In this document: one piece after another, positions 42,873 to 51,776 of the stretch
Position numbering within the stretch: the first letter of the stretch is position 1
Layout: each line of letters opens with the position of its first letter
From: Acidisoma cellulosilyticum
GTDB lineage: Bacteria > Pseudomonadota > Alphaproteobacteria > Acetobacterales > Acetobacteraceae
Assembly (NCBI RefSeq): GCF_020621385.1
Contig: NZ_JAESVA010000006.1
Span: 186,001-250,000 of the forward strand
Direction of reading: 5' to 3'
Length of the DNA: 64,000 nucleotides
The notes under the pieces: model-generated
The model's input: only the letters and a program-made list of their open reading frames with translations
What the model was told of the DNA's origin: nothing
Databases searched by the model: none
Position numbers and translations under genes: made by a program

Positions 42873-42886
42873 GAATTGCGCAATTC
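42873..42886. promoter_or_regulatory. 14-bp perfect palindrome just before the DtnK-like gene
   Basis: GAATTGCGCAATTC ends about 9 nt before the annotated start codon (minus strand). It is in the only sizeable gap (89 nt) inside the ten-gene region D operon, suggesting an internal promoter with an operator, perhaps for the DeoR protein encoded two genes downstream. Confidence 0.45.
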
Positions 42887-42907
42887 ATACGCGGGAGATG
42901 GTCGGTT

Positions 42908-42949
42908 GGCCAGGGGATTTTTGCGCACATCGCGCAAAATCCCCTGGCC
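42908..42949 (-). terminator. long hairpin between the two DUF1537 kinase genes
   Basis: GGCCAGGGGATTTTTGCGC (42908-42926) pairs with GCGCAAAATCCCCTGGCC (42932-42949) over 18 bp with a single bulged base and 5-nt loop. It begins 4 nt past the OtnK stop. No U-run follows on the minus strand, so it may be a 3' stabiliser or a Rho-assisted terminator dividing the operon. TTTTGCGC/GCGCAAAA within it echoes the nearby palindrome. Confidence 0.6.
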
Positions 42950-42953
42950 GCGC

Positions 42954-44234
42954 TCAGTGCATGAGCGCTAAGGCATCCGTGAAGAAATCCGTGCCGCCGA
43001 AATTGCCCGACTTCAGCGCCATCAGCAGATCCGGTCCCTGCCCGGACATCGCCCGCAGCACCGGCACGCCCGGCGCAATCTCCGCACCAATGCGAAAGCC
43101 GGAAATGCTCAGCCGATCGACGACCGCGCCCGAGGTCTCGCCCCCGGCCACGATCAGGCGGCGCGTCCCGGCCTGAACCAGACCCTCCGCGATCGCGGCC
43201 ATCGCCTGTTCGATCCTGTGCCCCGTGCTCTCCGCGTCCGGCCGGGCGCGCATGGCCGCGACCTGATCCGGCGCAGCGCTGCTGGCGATCAGCAAGGGGC
43301 CGGCAGCGAGGCGCGGCTTAGCCCAGTCAAGGGCTGCCGCCACTTCCGCCTCGGCATCGGCCAGCAGACGCTCGGCATCCAGACGCAAGATCGGCCCTTG
43401 CCCGGCGAAGGCATCGATCTGCGCCAGCGTCGCGGCCGAGCAACTGCCGGCAAGGATGGCCGCCTGACCGCCGACCGGCGCCTCGGCTGCCGCCGCGCCT
43501 TCGGCTTTTGCCACTCTACCGCTTGCGATCAGGGCTGCGGCCAGGCCAAGACCCAGGCCCGAGGCACCGGTCGAGACCGTATAGCCAAGCGTCACGGCGC
43601 CGATCGTCAGCAGATGACGGTCGAACACGGCATCGACGATCGCCATGCCGAAGCCCTCCGCCTGCAACTGCGCCAGCTTGGCACGCAGGGCGTCGGGACC
43701 GGCATCGACGATCTGAAGCGGCACCAGGCCGATGCGGGTCGCGGTCTGCCGAGACAGAACGCGCATCAGATTGGCGTCATGCATCGGGTTAAGCGGATGG
43801 TCCTTCAGCGGGCTTTCATTCAGCGGCATGACGCCGACAAATAAATTGCCCTGAAAGACAGTGCGTCCCGTCCCCGGAAAAGCGGGTGTCACCACCACCA
43901 TCGGGCAAGCGCCGCTGTCGCGCAGCGCATCGGATACCGGCCCGATATTGCCGGCATCAGTCGAATCGAAGGTCGAGCAGATCTTGAACAGAACATGATC
44001 CGCGCCCTTTTGGCGCAGCCAGACTTCCGCCGCCTGCGAGGCCGCCACCGCCTCGGCCGCCGGGATGGAGCGGCTTTTCAATGCGACGACGACGGCATCG
44101 ACGCCCGAAAGATCGAAGGCGGCGGCGGGCAAGCCGATCGTCTGCACCGTCCGCAGCCCCTGGCGCGCCAGCGTATTGGCGAGGTCCGAGGCCCCCGTGT
44201 AATCGTCAGCGATACAGCCGAGAGCGAGGGTCAT
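42954..44234 (-). CDS. otnK: 3-oxo-tetronate kinase, DUF1537 family
   Basis: 426 residues from ATG 44234, which overlaps the OtnI stop (ATGA); the frame opens earlier at 44306. The N-terminus LGCIADDYTGASDLANTL (5-22) is the OtnK form of the acid-sugar site, followed by FKICSTFDSTDAGNIG, VTPAFPGTGRTVFQGNLFV and DSPLKDHP-like NESPLKDHPLNPM. The C-terminal nucleotide site is VAGGETSGAVVDRL and SGNFGGTDFF. OtnK phosphorylates 3-oxo-tetronate at O4 (EC 2.7.1.217). With LtnD and OtnI immediately upstream the assignment is firm. Confidence 0.93.
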   Translation of the reverse strand: MTLALGCIADDYTGASDLANTLARQGLRTVQTIGLPAAAFDLSGVDAVVVALKSRSIPAAEAVAASQAAEVWLRQKGADHVLFKICSTFDSTDAGNIGPVSDALRDSGACPMVVVTPAFPGTGRTVFQGNLFVGVMPLNESPLKDHPLNPMHDANLMRVLSRQTATRIGLVPLQIVDAGPDALRAKLAQLQAEGFGMAIVDAVFDRHLLTIGAVTLGYTVSTGASGLGLGLAAALIASGRVAKAEGAAAAEAPVGGQAAILAGSCSAATLAQIDAFAGQGPILRLDAERLLADAEAEVAAALDWAKPRLAAGPLLIASSAAPDQVAAMRARPDAESTGHRIEQAMAAIAEGLVQAGTRRLIVAGGETSGAVVDRLSISGFRIGAEIAPGVPVLRAMSGQGPDLLMALKSGNFGGTDFFTDALALMH

Positions 44235-45013
44235 GCGCTGATTCCACGGTAAGGTTTGAACCAGCCCAGGCCGTCGATCGTGGCGCCCGCCGGGCGATAC
44301 TCGCACCCGACGAAGCCTTCATAACCCAGGCGGTCAAGCTCGGCCAAAAGGAAGGGGTAATTGAGTTCCTCGGCGTCAGGCTCATGGCGTGAGGGCACGC
44401 TCGCGATCTGGATATGGCCGATCGTCGGCATCAAACGCCGCAGCGCCATGGTGACGTCGCCATGCATGATGGCGCGGTGATAGATGTCGAACTGCAGTTT
44501 CAGGTTGGGCAGCGCCAGTGCGGCGATCAGGTCTTCGGCCAACGCAAAATCATTGAGAAAATATCCCGGCATGTCGCGGCGGTTGATCGGCTCCAGCACC
44601 AGGGTCCGGCCAGCCGCGCCGACACGCTCCGCCGTCCAGGCGACAGCCTCGCGATAGGCGGCGGATGCGCGCGCATCGCCGGCCTCCGCGATTCCGGCCA
44701 TCAGATGCAAGCTGCGGCAGCCCGTGGCTTCGGCATAGATCAGCGCGGTCTCGACCCCGGCCTGCAATTCGCTGAAGCGTGACGGCAGCGCGGCCAGACC
44801 GCGTTCGCCCTTGCCCCAATCACCGGGCGGCAGGTTGAACAGCGCCTGTGTCAGCCCGTTGCGTTGCAGCTGGGCCGCGACGGCTTCGGGCGGATGCTCG
44901 TAGGGGAACAGGAACTCGACCGCCGAAAAACCCGCATCGGCTGCGGCCGCGAAACGATCCAGAAACGACCATTCCGTAAACATCATCGTCAGATTGGCGG
45001 CAAAATTCGGCAT
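44231..45013 (-). CDS. otnI: 2-oxo-tetronate isomerase (hydroxypyruvate-isomerase-like)
   Basis: 260 residues, xylose-isomerase-like TIM barrel. It opens with FAANLTMMFTEWSFLDRFAAAADAGFSAVEFLFPYE, the exact layout of OtnI/Hyi proteins. Metal/catalytic residues are in LVLEPINRRDMPGYFL (Glu), LKLQFDIYHRAIMHGD (Asp-His), HIQIASVPSRHEPD and GFVGCEYRPAG (Glu). OtnI interconverts 2-oxo- and 3-oxo-tetronate (EC 5.3.1.35). It is between ltnD (18 nt) and otnK (4-nt overlap). Confidence 0.93.
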   Translation of the reverse strand: MPNFAANLTMMFTEWSFLDRFAAAADAGFSAVEFLFPYEHPPEAVAAQLQRNGLTQALFNLPPGDWGKGERGLAALPSRFSELQAGVETALIYAEATGCRSLHLMAGIAEAGDARASAAYREAVAWTAERVGAAGRTLVLEPINRRDMPGYFLNDFALAEDLIAALALPNLKLQFDIYHRAIMHGDVTMALRRLMPTIGHIQIASVPSRHEPDAEELNYPFLLAELDRLGYEGFVGCEYRPAGATIDGLGWFKPYRGISA

Positions 45014-45030
45014 GCTGGCTTGTCCTATCC

Positions 45031-45942
45031 CTATGCGTCGCCCGGCAGGGGCGTGCCGGTGACGCGCCCGTATAGCCGCGCGACCGAGGCATCGTCATCG
45101 CGTCCCATGCCGCTGGCGGCGGTCATCATGAACATCTGCAGGGCGCTGCTCGCGATCGGCACCGGAAACTTCTCGGTGCGCGCCATGTCCATGATGATCC
45201 CAAGATCCTTGGTGAAGATCTCCACCGCGCTGCGCGGCGCATAATCGCCGTCCAGAACATGGGGCACCCGGTTCTCGAACATCCAGGAATTGCCGGCCGA
45301 GGCGGTGATGACCTCATAGACGCGACGGATGTCCAGACCCTGTTTGGCGGCGAAGGTAATCGCCTCGCAGGCGGCCGCGATATGAACGCCTGCGAGCAGC
45401 TGATTGATCATCTTGAAGGCAGCACCCGTGCCGGCGGAATCGCCGAGTTCATACAGCGTCGCTGCCATGGCATCCAACGCCGGCTTCGCCTTTTCGAAGG
45501 CGGTGGCGGAGCCTGACGCCAGGATGGTCAAGGCGCCTTCGGCCGCGCGCTGCGCGCCGCCGCTGATCGGCGCGTCAAGATAGTGGCGGCCCGTCGCCTC
45601 CACCCTTGCCGCCAGCCCGCGCGCCACATCGGGCGCCATGGTCGCGGCCGAGATGAAGACCGCATCCGCTGGCATTGTCTCGGCACAGCCGTCGGCCCCG
45701 AACAGCACGGCCTCGGTCTGCGCGGCATTGACGACGACGGAAATGACGATGGCGGAGCCTGCGGCCGCCTCCGCCGGTGTCGCGGCCACCCGTCCGCCTT
45801 CCGCCTGGAACCGGTCCCGCCCGGCCGCGGACACATCGCAGCCGACGACATCGAAGCCCGCGCGTTGCAAGGACAAAGCCATGCCGAAACCCATGGAGCC
45901 AAGACCGATAACGGTGATCTGCGGCTGTGCGGTGGAATTCAT
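45031..45942 (-). CDS. ltnD: L-threonate 2-dehydrogenase (beta-hydroxyacid dehydrogenase family)
   Basis: 303 residues. Rossmann loop GLGSMG (13-18), substrate site DAPISGG (123-129), catalytic Lys177 in GAAFKMINQLLAGVH. These match the 3-hydroxyisobutyrate/tartronate-semialdehyde dehydrogenase family; the otnI-otnK neighbourhood identifies it as LtnD (EC 1.1.1.411), giving 2-oxo-tetronate from L-threonate with NAD. It lies 42 nt after the second permease gene. Confidence 0.9.
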   Translation of the reverse strand: MNSTAQPQITVIGLGSMGFGMALSLQRAGFDVVGCDVSAAGRDRFQAEGGRVAATPAEAAAGSAIVISVVVNAAQTEAVLFGADGCAETMPADAVFISAATMAPDVARGLAARVEATGRHYLDAPISGGAQRAAEGALTILASGSATAFEKAKPALDAMAATLYELGDSAGTGAAFKMINQLLAGVHIAAACEAITFAAKQGLDIRRVYEVITASAGNSWMFENRVPHVLDGDYAPRSAVEIFTKDLGIIMDMARTEKFPVPIASSALQMFMMTAASGMGRDDDASVARLYGRVTGTPLPGDA

Positions 45943-45984
45943 GGATCAGTCGTCCTCAGTGGAAGGAATAGAAAGCCAGGGGCC

Positions 45985-46959
45985 TTACCGGCGGCTGCGC
46001 CCCAGGAACAGGAAGGCGAGCGCCAGAAGAATGGCACCGAAGACGATCTCGCGCTCGCCTTGCGATACGTTCAAGGTGATGAGCATCGCCTCCAGCAGGA
46101 TCACCGTCATCGCACCAGCGATACTGCCGCCGTAGCCGCCCTCCCCACCCGCCAGGCGACTGCCGCCGATCACGACCGCCGCGACCGGCGGCAAAAGATA
46201 GTCGTCACCCATACCAAGATAGGCCTGGGACGAGTAGCCGCTCAGCAGCAACCCCACCAATGCCGCCATCACGCCGCTGGTGATGAAGACGGCCGCATAG
46301 ACGCGCCCCAGTCTGATGCCGGAGACGAGCGCCACAAGTTCGTTGCTGCCGATCGCATAGACGGCTCTGCCGAACGGCGTAAACCGCAAGGCGCCAATGA
46401 CAATGACGGCGCAAACCGCCCAAAGCACGGCGGCCATCGGTATTTCGCCGACCATGCCGAGCGCCAGGAACTTTGCCGCCGGCGGCACGACGGTCGTGGG
46501 CGCGGCGGCATTCGTGTAGATCAGGGTCAAGCCCTGCAGCATCAGATTGATGCTAAGTGTCCAGATCAGCGAATTCACGCGCAGCACATAGACGCCGAGC
46601 ATGTTCACGAGACCGACCGCGACGCCGATGCCGATCGCCGCGCCGAAGGCGACCCATTCATGCGGATGCGCCGCATAGAGATTGGTCGCGAAAATGCCGG
46701 TCAGCGTGATGGTCCAAGGGATCGACAGATCGATATGGCCGATCAGGATGGCGAGGGTTTCGCCGATCGCGACGAGGCCGATGAAGGCCGCCTGGATCAA
46801 TTGCAGCCGGATGGTGTGCCAGGTCAGAAAATCCGCGCTGGCGATCACGCACAGCGCATAGACCACCGCCAGAATCAGCCAAGGCAGCGCCCCGCGCCGG
46901 ACCGCCGCGGATAGGCGGGGGCCCGACCGGCCCGGCTGCAGATCTGTCGTGGCACTCAT
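45985..46959 (-). CDS. CUT2 ABC importer permease 2, importer D
   Basis: 324 residues, RbsC family with the variant motif LIGHIDLSIPWTITLTG where most have GGIDLSVGS; the loss of both glycines and the SVG turn is noteworthy. GSRLAGGEGGYGGSIAGAMTVILLEAMLI is the C-terminal block. It overlaps permease 1 by 4 nt (ATGA). Two unlike permeases again indicate a heterodimeric channel, as in importer A. Confidence 0.9.
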   Translation of the reverse strand: MSATTDLQPGRSGPRLSAAVRRGALPWLILAVVYALCVIASADFLTWHTIRLQLIQAAFIGLVAIGETLAILIGHIDLSIPWTITLTGIFATNLYAAHPHEWVAFGAAIGIGVAVGLVNMLGVYVLRVNSLIWTLSINLMLQGLTLIYTNAAAPTTVVPPAAKFLALGMVGEIPMAAVLWAVCAVIVIGALRFTPFGRAVYAIGSNELVALVSGIRLGRVYAAVFITSGVMAALVGLLLSGYSSQAYLGMGDDYLLPPVAAVVIGGSRLAGGEGGYGGSIAGAMTVILLEAMLITLNVSQGEREIVFGAILLALAFLFLGRSRR

Positions 46960-47939
46960 GACTGGCTCCTGCCCAGCAAGCTCGTCCAGCTTTGCGCCCT
47001 TAACAGCCTTATGCCGGCCAGGCCGAGCACGAGGATCAGAATCCCGCCCTCGATGAAGTCCTGCCAGAAGGCCGAGATGCCGACGACGCTCAGCACATTC
47101 AGGATGATGGACAGCAGAATGGCGCCAAGGATCGGGCCGATCATGCTGCCGCGTCCGCCGGTCAGCGCCACGCCACCCAGCACGGCGGCGGCGAGCGAGT
47201 TCAGCGTATAGACATTGCCGATGCTGGGATCGCCGGACGTCGTCTCGGCCGCCAGAAACAGCCCCGCGATGGCCGCGAACAGACCCGCCAGCATATAGGC
47301 CGCCATGCCCACCCTGCGGACCGGAATGCCGGAGGCAAAGGCGCTGTCGGGATTGTCGCCATAGGCCAGGATGAAGCGCCCCAGGCGACTGCGGAAGACC
47401 GGCAGCCAGATGACGAGCACCGCGAGCAGCAGCAGCACGGCGGAAAACGGCAGCAGGCCCCAGTTTCCCGTCAGAAGATTGGCGAAACTATCCGGAATCG
47501 AGCCACCCGGTTGCGGGCGCAAAGTCAGCGATATGCCGGCATAGACGAAGGAGGTGCAGAAGGTCGCGATCAGCGGCGCCACGCGGCCGTAAGCGACGAC
47601 GACGCCGTTGATGGCGCCGGCCAGCACGCCGATCAGAAGCGAGGCGATGACCACCAGCACAATGCTCGTCGTCCCGTCACCCATGAAGGTCGCGGCGAAG
47701 CAATTGACCAGGCTGATTTCCGACCCGATCGACAGATCCAGCGCTCCGGTCATCAAAACCACGGTCTGCCCGAGTGCGGCGAGTGCCAGCGTCACGGATG
47801 CATTGGCCAGGCTCGCGATCCCGAAGGCGGATAAAATGGCCGGCTGATAGGCGGCATAAAGGGCGACCACGGCAATGACGCCGATGGCACAGCAAAGCGG
47901 GCCGATATGCTCGCCCAACCGATCGCGCATTTTGCTCAT
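46956..47939 (-). CDS. CUT2 ABC importer permease 1, importer D
   Basis: 327 residues from ATG 47939, which overlaps the ATPase stop by 4 nt; the frame extends to 48284 but that part is an artefact inside the ATPase gene. RbsC family with LMTGALDLSIGSEISLVNCFAATF, and GRGSMIGPILGAILLSIILNVLSVVGI near the end. Tetronate importers with two permeases are plausible given the operon, but ligand specificity resides in the binding protein. Confidence 0.92.
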   Translation of the reverse strand: MSKMRDRLGEHIGPLCCAIGVIAVVALYAAYQPAILSAFGIASLANASVTLALAALGQTVVLMTGALDLSIGSEISLVNCFAATFMGDGTTSIVLVVIASLLIGVLAGAINGVVVAYGRVAPLIATFCTSFVYAGISLTLRPQPGGSIPDSFANLLTGNWGLLPFSAVLLLLAVLVIWLPVFRSRLGRFILAYGDNPDSAFASGIPVRRVGMAAYMLAGLFAAIAGLFLAAETTSGDPSIGNVYTLNSLAAAVLGGVALTGGRGSMIGPILGAILLSIILNVLSVVGISAFWQDFIEGGILILVLGLAGIRLLRAQSWTSLLGRSQS

Positions 47940-49459
47940 GCCGCCACAGTCCCGGTATCGCGAAATGACAGAGCCAGAATGGATTCCTCGTTGATCTCCG
48001 CGCCCGAAACGGCGCCGGCGATCTTGCCGCCGCGAAAGACCAGAACGCGCGAGCACAGAATCGGAAACTCGACCATATCCGTTGAATACAAAATGATGCC
48101 TTTGCCTGCCGCCGCAAGGTCGCGGATTGTTGCGTAGATCGTCTCGCGAGCTCCGGCATCGACACCGCGGGTCGGATCGCAGAACAGATAGATGTCGCGC
48201 TCGAAGGCCAGCCATTTGGCGGCGATCACCTTCTGCTGATTGCCGCCGCTGAGACTGCCGAGCGGCGCATCGGCCGACGAGCATTTGATCGCCAATTGCC
48301 GGATCAGCGCGGAAACGACGGCCTTCTCTTGCCTGGAATCGAGGAACAGAAAGCGCCGCAGGCGATTGAGGATGGTGATCGTGACATTATGCGCGATCGG
48401 CAGAAACATGAATCCGCCCATGTTCTTGCGATCGTCGGGAATGAAGGCGAGCCCTGCCGCGATCGCCTGCAAGGGCCGTGACGCGCGACGGGCCTGCCCA
48501 CGAATGATGACATCGCCCCGCAACCCGCGACGGAAAAGCCCGAACAAAGCGAACAGCATGTCCTTCTGCCCTTGCCCTTCCAGACCGGCCAGACCCAGGA
48601 CTTCCCCCGGGCGCAGATCGAAGGACACCCCGTTCAGCCGGCCGTCCAGGCGCAGATCCGCCACCTGCAGGATGGGCGGCGTTGAGTCCGGCGGCGCCGG
48701 TGGCGGCGGCACCGCATGCAATTGCTGCTGCGTCTCCCCCAGCATCAATTCAAGCGCGCGCTCGCGCGTGAAGCTGTGGCGCGGAAACGCACCGACCTTG
48801 CGCCCGCTGCGCAGGATCGTGACGCTGTCGGCAATATCCTCGATCTCTTCCATGCGATGCGAGATGAAGATGATCGCCCGGCCTTTGGCACGCAGGCCCC
48901 GCACGACGGTCAGCAGACGATGCACATCGGTCAGGCCAAGGGCCGATGTCGGCTCGTCCAGAATCAGCACGCGCGGATCGAAGGACATGGCCTTCGCGAT
49001 TTCCACCAATTGGCGCTGCGCCAGGGACAAGGTCCCCACGCGCGCATCGGCCGCAATATCCGGCACGCCGATTTCGGCGAGCAGCGCTTCCGTGCGACGC
49101 AGACTGGCATCTTCCCGGATATGCCCGAAACGCCCGCGCTCCTCCCGGCCGATCAGCACGTTCTGCGCGACCGTCAAGCTGCCAAAGAGAGACAATTCCT
49201 GGTGCACGGTCGCGACACCGGCTTCGAAGGCCATGCGCGGCGAGGTCAGATGGCGTCCTTCGCCACCGATCGCGATGCTGCCGCCGTCGGGCAGGATATT
49301 GCCCGACAGCAGCTTCACGAGCGTACTTTTGCCGGCACCGTTCGCACCCAGAAGGGCCAGCACCTCGCCCGCAGCAAGGCTGAGGCTGACATCTTCCAGC
49401 GCAGTGATCCCACCATAGCGCTTGGTGAGATTTTCCGCCCGCAATACGGCATCCGGCAT
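47936..49459 (-). CDS. CUT2 ABC importer ATPase, double-domain, importer D
   Basis: 507 residues. Domain 1: GANGAGKST, LSLAQRQLVEIAKAM, VLILDEPTSALG, FISHRMEEIE. Domain 2: GLEGQGQKDML, FIPDDRKNMGGFM (usually VPEDR), LSGGNQQK, and a Walker B reading YLFCDPTRGVDAG in which the catalytic Glu region is CDP instead of DEP. A proline-rich linker (VPPPPAPPDSTPP) joins the domains. The altered second Walker B suggests that only the first site hydrolyses ATP. Confidence 0.93.
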   Translation of the reverse strand: MPDAVLRAENLTKRYGGITALEDVSLSLAAGEVLALLGANGAGKSTLVKLLSGNILPDGGSIAIGGEGRHLTSPRMAFEAGVATVHQELSLFGSLTVAQNVLIGREERGRFGHIREDASLRRTEALLAEIGVPDIAADARVGTLSLAQRQLVEIAKAMSFDPRVLILDEPTSALGLTDVHRLLTVVRGLRAKGRAIIFISHRMEEIEDIADSVTILRSGRKVGAFPRHSFTRERALELMLGETQQQLHAVPPPPAPPDSTPPILQVADLRLDGRLNGVSFDLRPGEVLGLAGLEGQGQKDMLFALFGLFRRGLRGDVIIRGQARRASRPLQAIAAGLAFIPDDRKNMGGFMFLPIAHNVTITILNRLRRFLFLDSRQEKAVVSALIRQLAIKCSSADAPLGSLSGGNQQKVIAAKWLAFERDIYLFCDPTRGVDAGARETIYATIRDLAAAGKGIILYSTDMVEFPILCSRVLVFRGGKIAGAVSGAEINEESILALSFRDTGTVAA

Positions 49460-49464
49460 CGTGA

Positions 49465-50568
49465 TTACTTCACAACGTCAGTGACGGGGATATGCACGCC
49501 GCATTGCGGAATGCTGATATTCGTCACGAAGCTGCCCGGCAGCTTGGGGAAGTAATCGACATCCGGCTTCATCTCATCCGTGGTCAAGGCCGTCAGCGGC
49601 ACATTGGCGCTTTGCGGCAAGGACTGGCCGGAGAGTGTCGCAATGGCCGCGCGGATCGCGACCGCCACCAGCGCCGGCGACTGACCGATCACCGTGGCGG
49701 GGATCTTGTTCTCCGTCGCCAGCATCATGAAGCCGTTATCGGACTCGCCCGTCATCGGCACCAAAGGCGCATGAACCTGCAGGATCGCCTGCAAAGCGCC
49801 CGTCGCCCCCTCGGTGCCCCAGACACCGCCGATATCATGATGCGTCGCCAGCGCATCCGCCGTCACTTTCTGATTTGTGCCGACATCCCAACCGCCATAG
49901 ACTTCGACAAGCTTCAGATCCGGATGGTCCTTGAACACGGATTTCGCGCCGTCGACCTGGTCGTTGTCGACGGTCGCGCCGGCAAGGCCGCGCACCATCA
50001 GGATGGTTTTATTGGCAGGCACCTGCTTGACCAGGAATTGCGCCCATTGACGGCCCATTTCGGTCTGGTCTTCGTTGACGTTGATCGCTTTCAGCGTGCC
50101 CACGGTATTGTCGAAGGCGACCACCACAATGCCCTGTTTCACGGCCTGGTTGATGACGCTGTCCAGCCCGGTGGGCGAGGCCGCATCGACCACGATGGCA
50201 TCGTAACCCGACAGGATCATGCTGCGGATCTGCGAAATCTGCTGCGATACGTCATTGCCGGAATTGAAGATCTTGAAGCTGGAAATATGCTGCGCGACGT
50301 CCGGCTGCTTGACATAGGCGCTGGCGATATTGAGCATTTCGGTGCGCCAGTTATTGCCGTACAGCGAATTGCTGAACGCAATCTTATACGGGCCGGCCTT
50401 GTGCTTGGCCGCCATCATCGGCGTATCGGCGGTCGCCTTCACGAAACACTGCGCAAGGCTGGCCGGATCGGTCAGGCTTTGCGCCCGAGCACTGCCGGCG
50501 GTCAGAAGTCCAGCCGCCGCCATCAAGGCAAAGGCGCTCAGGCCCAGAAGACCGTTTCTGTAGGACAT
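49465..50568 (-). CDS. CUT2 substrate-binding protein, importer D (candidate tetronate binder)
   Basis: 367 residues from ATG 50568 with GGGGAAAG upstream (frame opens at 50622 across the operator). Signal peptide MSYRNGLLGLSAFALMAAAG with cleavage after ARA (about residue 29). Mature Peripla_BP_4: YKIAFSNSLYGNNWRTEMLNIASAY, YDAIVVDAASPTGLDSVINQAV, VVVAFDNTVGTLKAINVNEDQTEMGRQWAQFL and GGVWGTEGATGALQAI. It is longer than most CUT2 binders, with an 80-residue C-terminal half rich in loops. As first gene of the ltnD-otnIK operon, its ligand is probably threonate or erythronate (inference). Confidence 0.9.
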   Translation of the reverse strand: MSYRNGLLGLSAFALMAAAGLLTAGSARAQSLTDPASLAQCFVKATADTPMMAAKHKAGPYKIAFSNSLYGNNWRTEMLNIASAYVKQPDVAQHISSFKIFNSGNDVSQQISQIRSMILSGYDAIVVDAASPTGLDSVINQAVKQGIVVVAFDNTVGTLKAINVNEDQTEMGRQWAQFLVKQVPANKTILMVRGLAGATVDNDQVDGAKSVFKDHPDLKLVEVYGGWDVGTNQKVTADALATHHDIGGVWGTEGATGALQAILQVHAPLVPMTGESDNGFMMLATENKIPATVIGQSPALVAVAIRAAIATLSGQSLPQSANVPLTALTTDEMKPDVDYFPKLPGSFVTNISIPQCGVHIPVTDVVK

Positions 50569-50620
50569 GTCTTTCCCCTGCGCCGTTCGTTTTCCTTGCC
50601 CCGAACCATCCGCGGCAACC

Positions 50621-50636
50621 ATGACAGCGCTGTCAT
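50621..50636. promoter_or_regulatory. perfect 16-bp LacI-type operator in the divergent promoter of region D
   Basis: ATGACAGCGCTGTCAT is a perfect palindrome with the central CG/GC step typical of LacI-family operators. It lies 53 bp upstream of the binding-protein start (50568, minus) and 75 bp upstream of the LacI start (50711, plus). Its position suits control of both directions by the LacI protein. Confidence 0.8.
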
Positions 50637-50710
50637 TGGAACCATGGCAAACTCTTCCCGGCCGGTCAAGATGCCTCTATCCGGTGTGGACGGGGCGGAG
50701 TTTCCGGAGC

Positions 50711-51748
50711 ATGACAGGGACTATGGATCACCCGACCACAGGGCGCAGCACCGCCCGGCGCACCACGCTCACCGAAGTCGCCCAGCAGGCCGGCGTCAGT
50801 GAGATCACCGTGTCGCGGGTGCTGCGCGACAGCGGGCCCATCGCGCCGGCCACGCGGGACCGCGTCATGGCGGCCGTCCGCGCGCTCGGCTATGTGCCGA
50901 ACCGCGTCGCCGGCACCCTTGCCTCCTCCGGCTCGAATCTCGTCGGCATCGTGCTGCCCTCGCTCGCCAATATCGTTTTCCCGGAAGTTCTGCGCGGCGC
51001 GGCCGGACCGCTGGCGACGATGGGCTATCAGCCCGTCATCGCCGTTACGGAATACGATATCGCGCGGGAAGAAACGCTCATCGAATCTCTGCTGTCCTGG
51101 CGGCCGGCCGGGCTGATCGTGACCGGGCTGGAACATACCCCGCGCGCCGAAGCCATGCTGCGCAATGCCGGCGTGCGCGTTGCGGAATTGATGGATAGCG
51201 ACGGTACCGGCATCGACATCATCGTCGGATTTTCGAATGCCGAGGCCGGGCGCATCGCTGCCCGTCACCTGCTGTCGCGCGGCTACCGCCGCTTCGGCTA
51301 TGTCGGCCATGGCGGGGGCGCCACCATCGGCGCCGATCTGCGCGCCGGCAAGCGCTGGACCGGCTTCACCACGACGCTGGCCGCCGCCGGGCATCCGCCG
51401 CTGGACAAGGAAATCGTCGACGCCCCGTCATCGATCGCCGCTGGCCGCTGCGGTTTGGCCGAACTCCTCGCGCGCTCGCCGCATCTCGACGCGATCTATT
51501 TCTCGAATGACGATATGGCGCTCGGCGGTTATTTCCACTGCCTCGCGAACGGCATTGCCGTGCCCGGTCAATTGGCCTTGTTCGGCCATAACGCGCTGGA
51601 CGTCGGCCAAGTCGCCCCGCAGCCGCTATCGACCGTTCGGACGGCCAGGCTGAAGATCGGCGAAATTGCGGCCAGGCTCGTCTGCGGCGATGCGCCCTCG
51701 CAAAAAGTCGATGTCGGCGTCGAACTGGTCGAAGGTGCGACCGCATAA
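50711..51748 (+). CDS. LacI-family transcriptional regulator (region D)
   Basis: 345 residues from ATG 50711 (GGAG 10 nt upstream); ATG 50723, four codons in, is an alternative. HTH: TTLTEVAQQAGVSEITVSRVLRDSGPIAPATRDRVMAAVRALGYVPNRVAGTLAS, with the hinge helix complete. The sugar-binding domain follows GntR/GalR-type LacI proteins (VGIVLPSLANIVFPEVLRG, GLIVTGLEHT, GYRRFGYVGHGG, DAIYFSNDDMALGGYFHC). It is divergent from the importer D operon and 28 nt before OtnC, so it likely represses both until a tetronate or related inducer is present. Confidence 0.92.
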   Translation: MTGTMDHPTTGRSTARRTTLTEVAQQAGVSEITVSRVLRDSGPIAPATRDRVMAAVRALGYVPNRVAGTLASSGSNLVGIVLPSLANIVFPEVLRGAAGPLATMGYQPVIAVTEYDIAREETLIESLLSWRPAGLIVTGLEHTPRAEAMLRNAGVRVAELMDSDGTGIDIIVGFSNAEAGRIAARHLLSRGYRRFGYVGHGGGATIGADLRAGKRWTGFTTTLAAAGHPPLDKEIVDAPSSIAAGRCGLAELLARSPHLDAIYFSNDDMALGGYFHCLANGIAVPGQLALFGHNALDVGQVAPQPLSTVRTARLKIGEIAARLVCGDAPSQKVDVGVELVEGATA

Positions 51749-51776
51749 TCCTCAACAGACACGACGGGAGACCGGC

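Noticed and set aside
45583-46914. 443-codon plus-strand frame opposite ltnD and the permease
   Set aside because: Highly Arg/Asp/His-rich, not protein-like; shadow of minus-strand membrane and Rossmann genes.
47940-48284. N-terminal extension of permease 1 of importer D
   Set aside because: Lies wholly inside the ATPase gene in another frame; ATG 47939 with a 4-nt overlap is the natural start.
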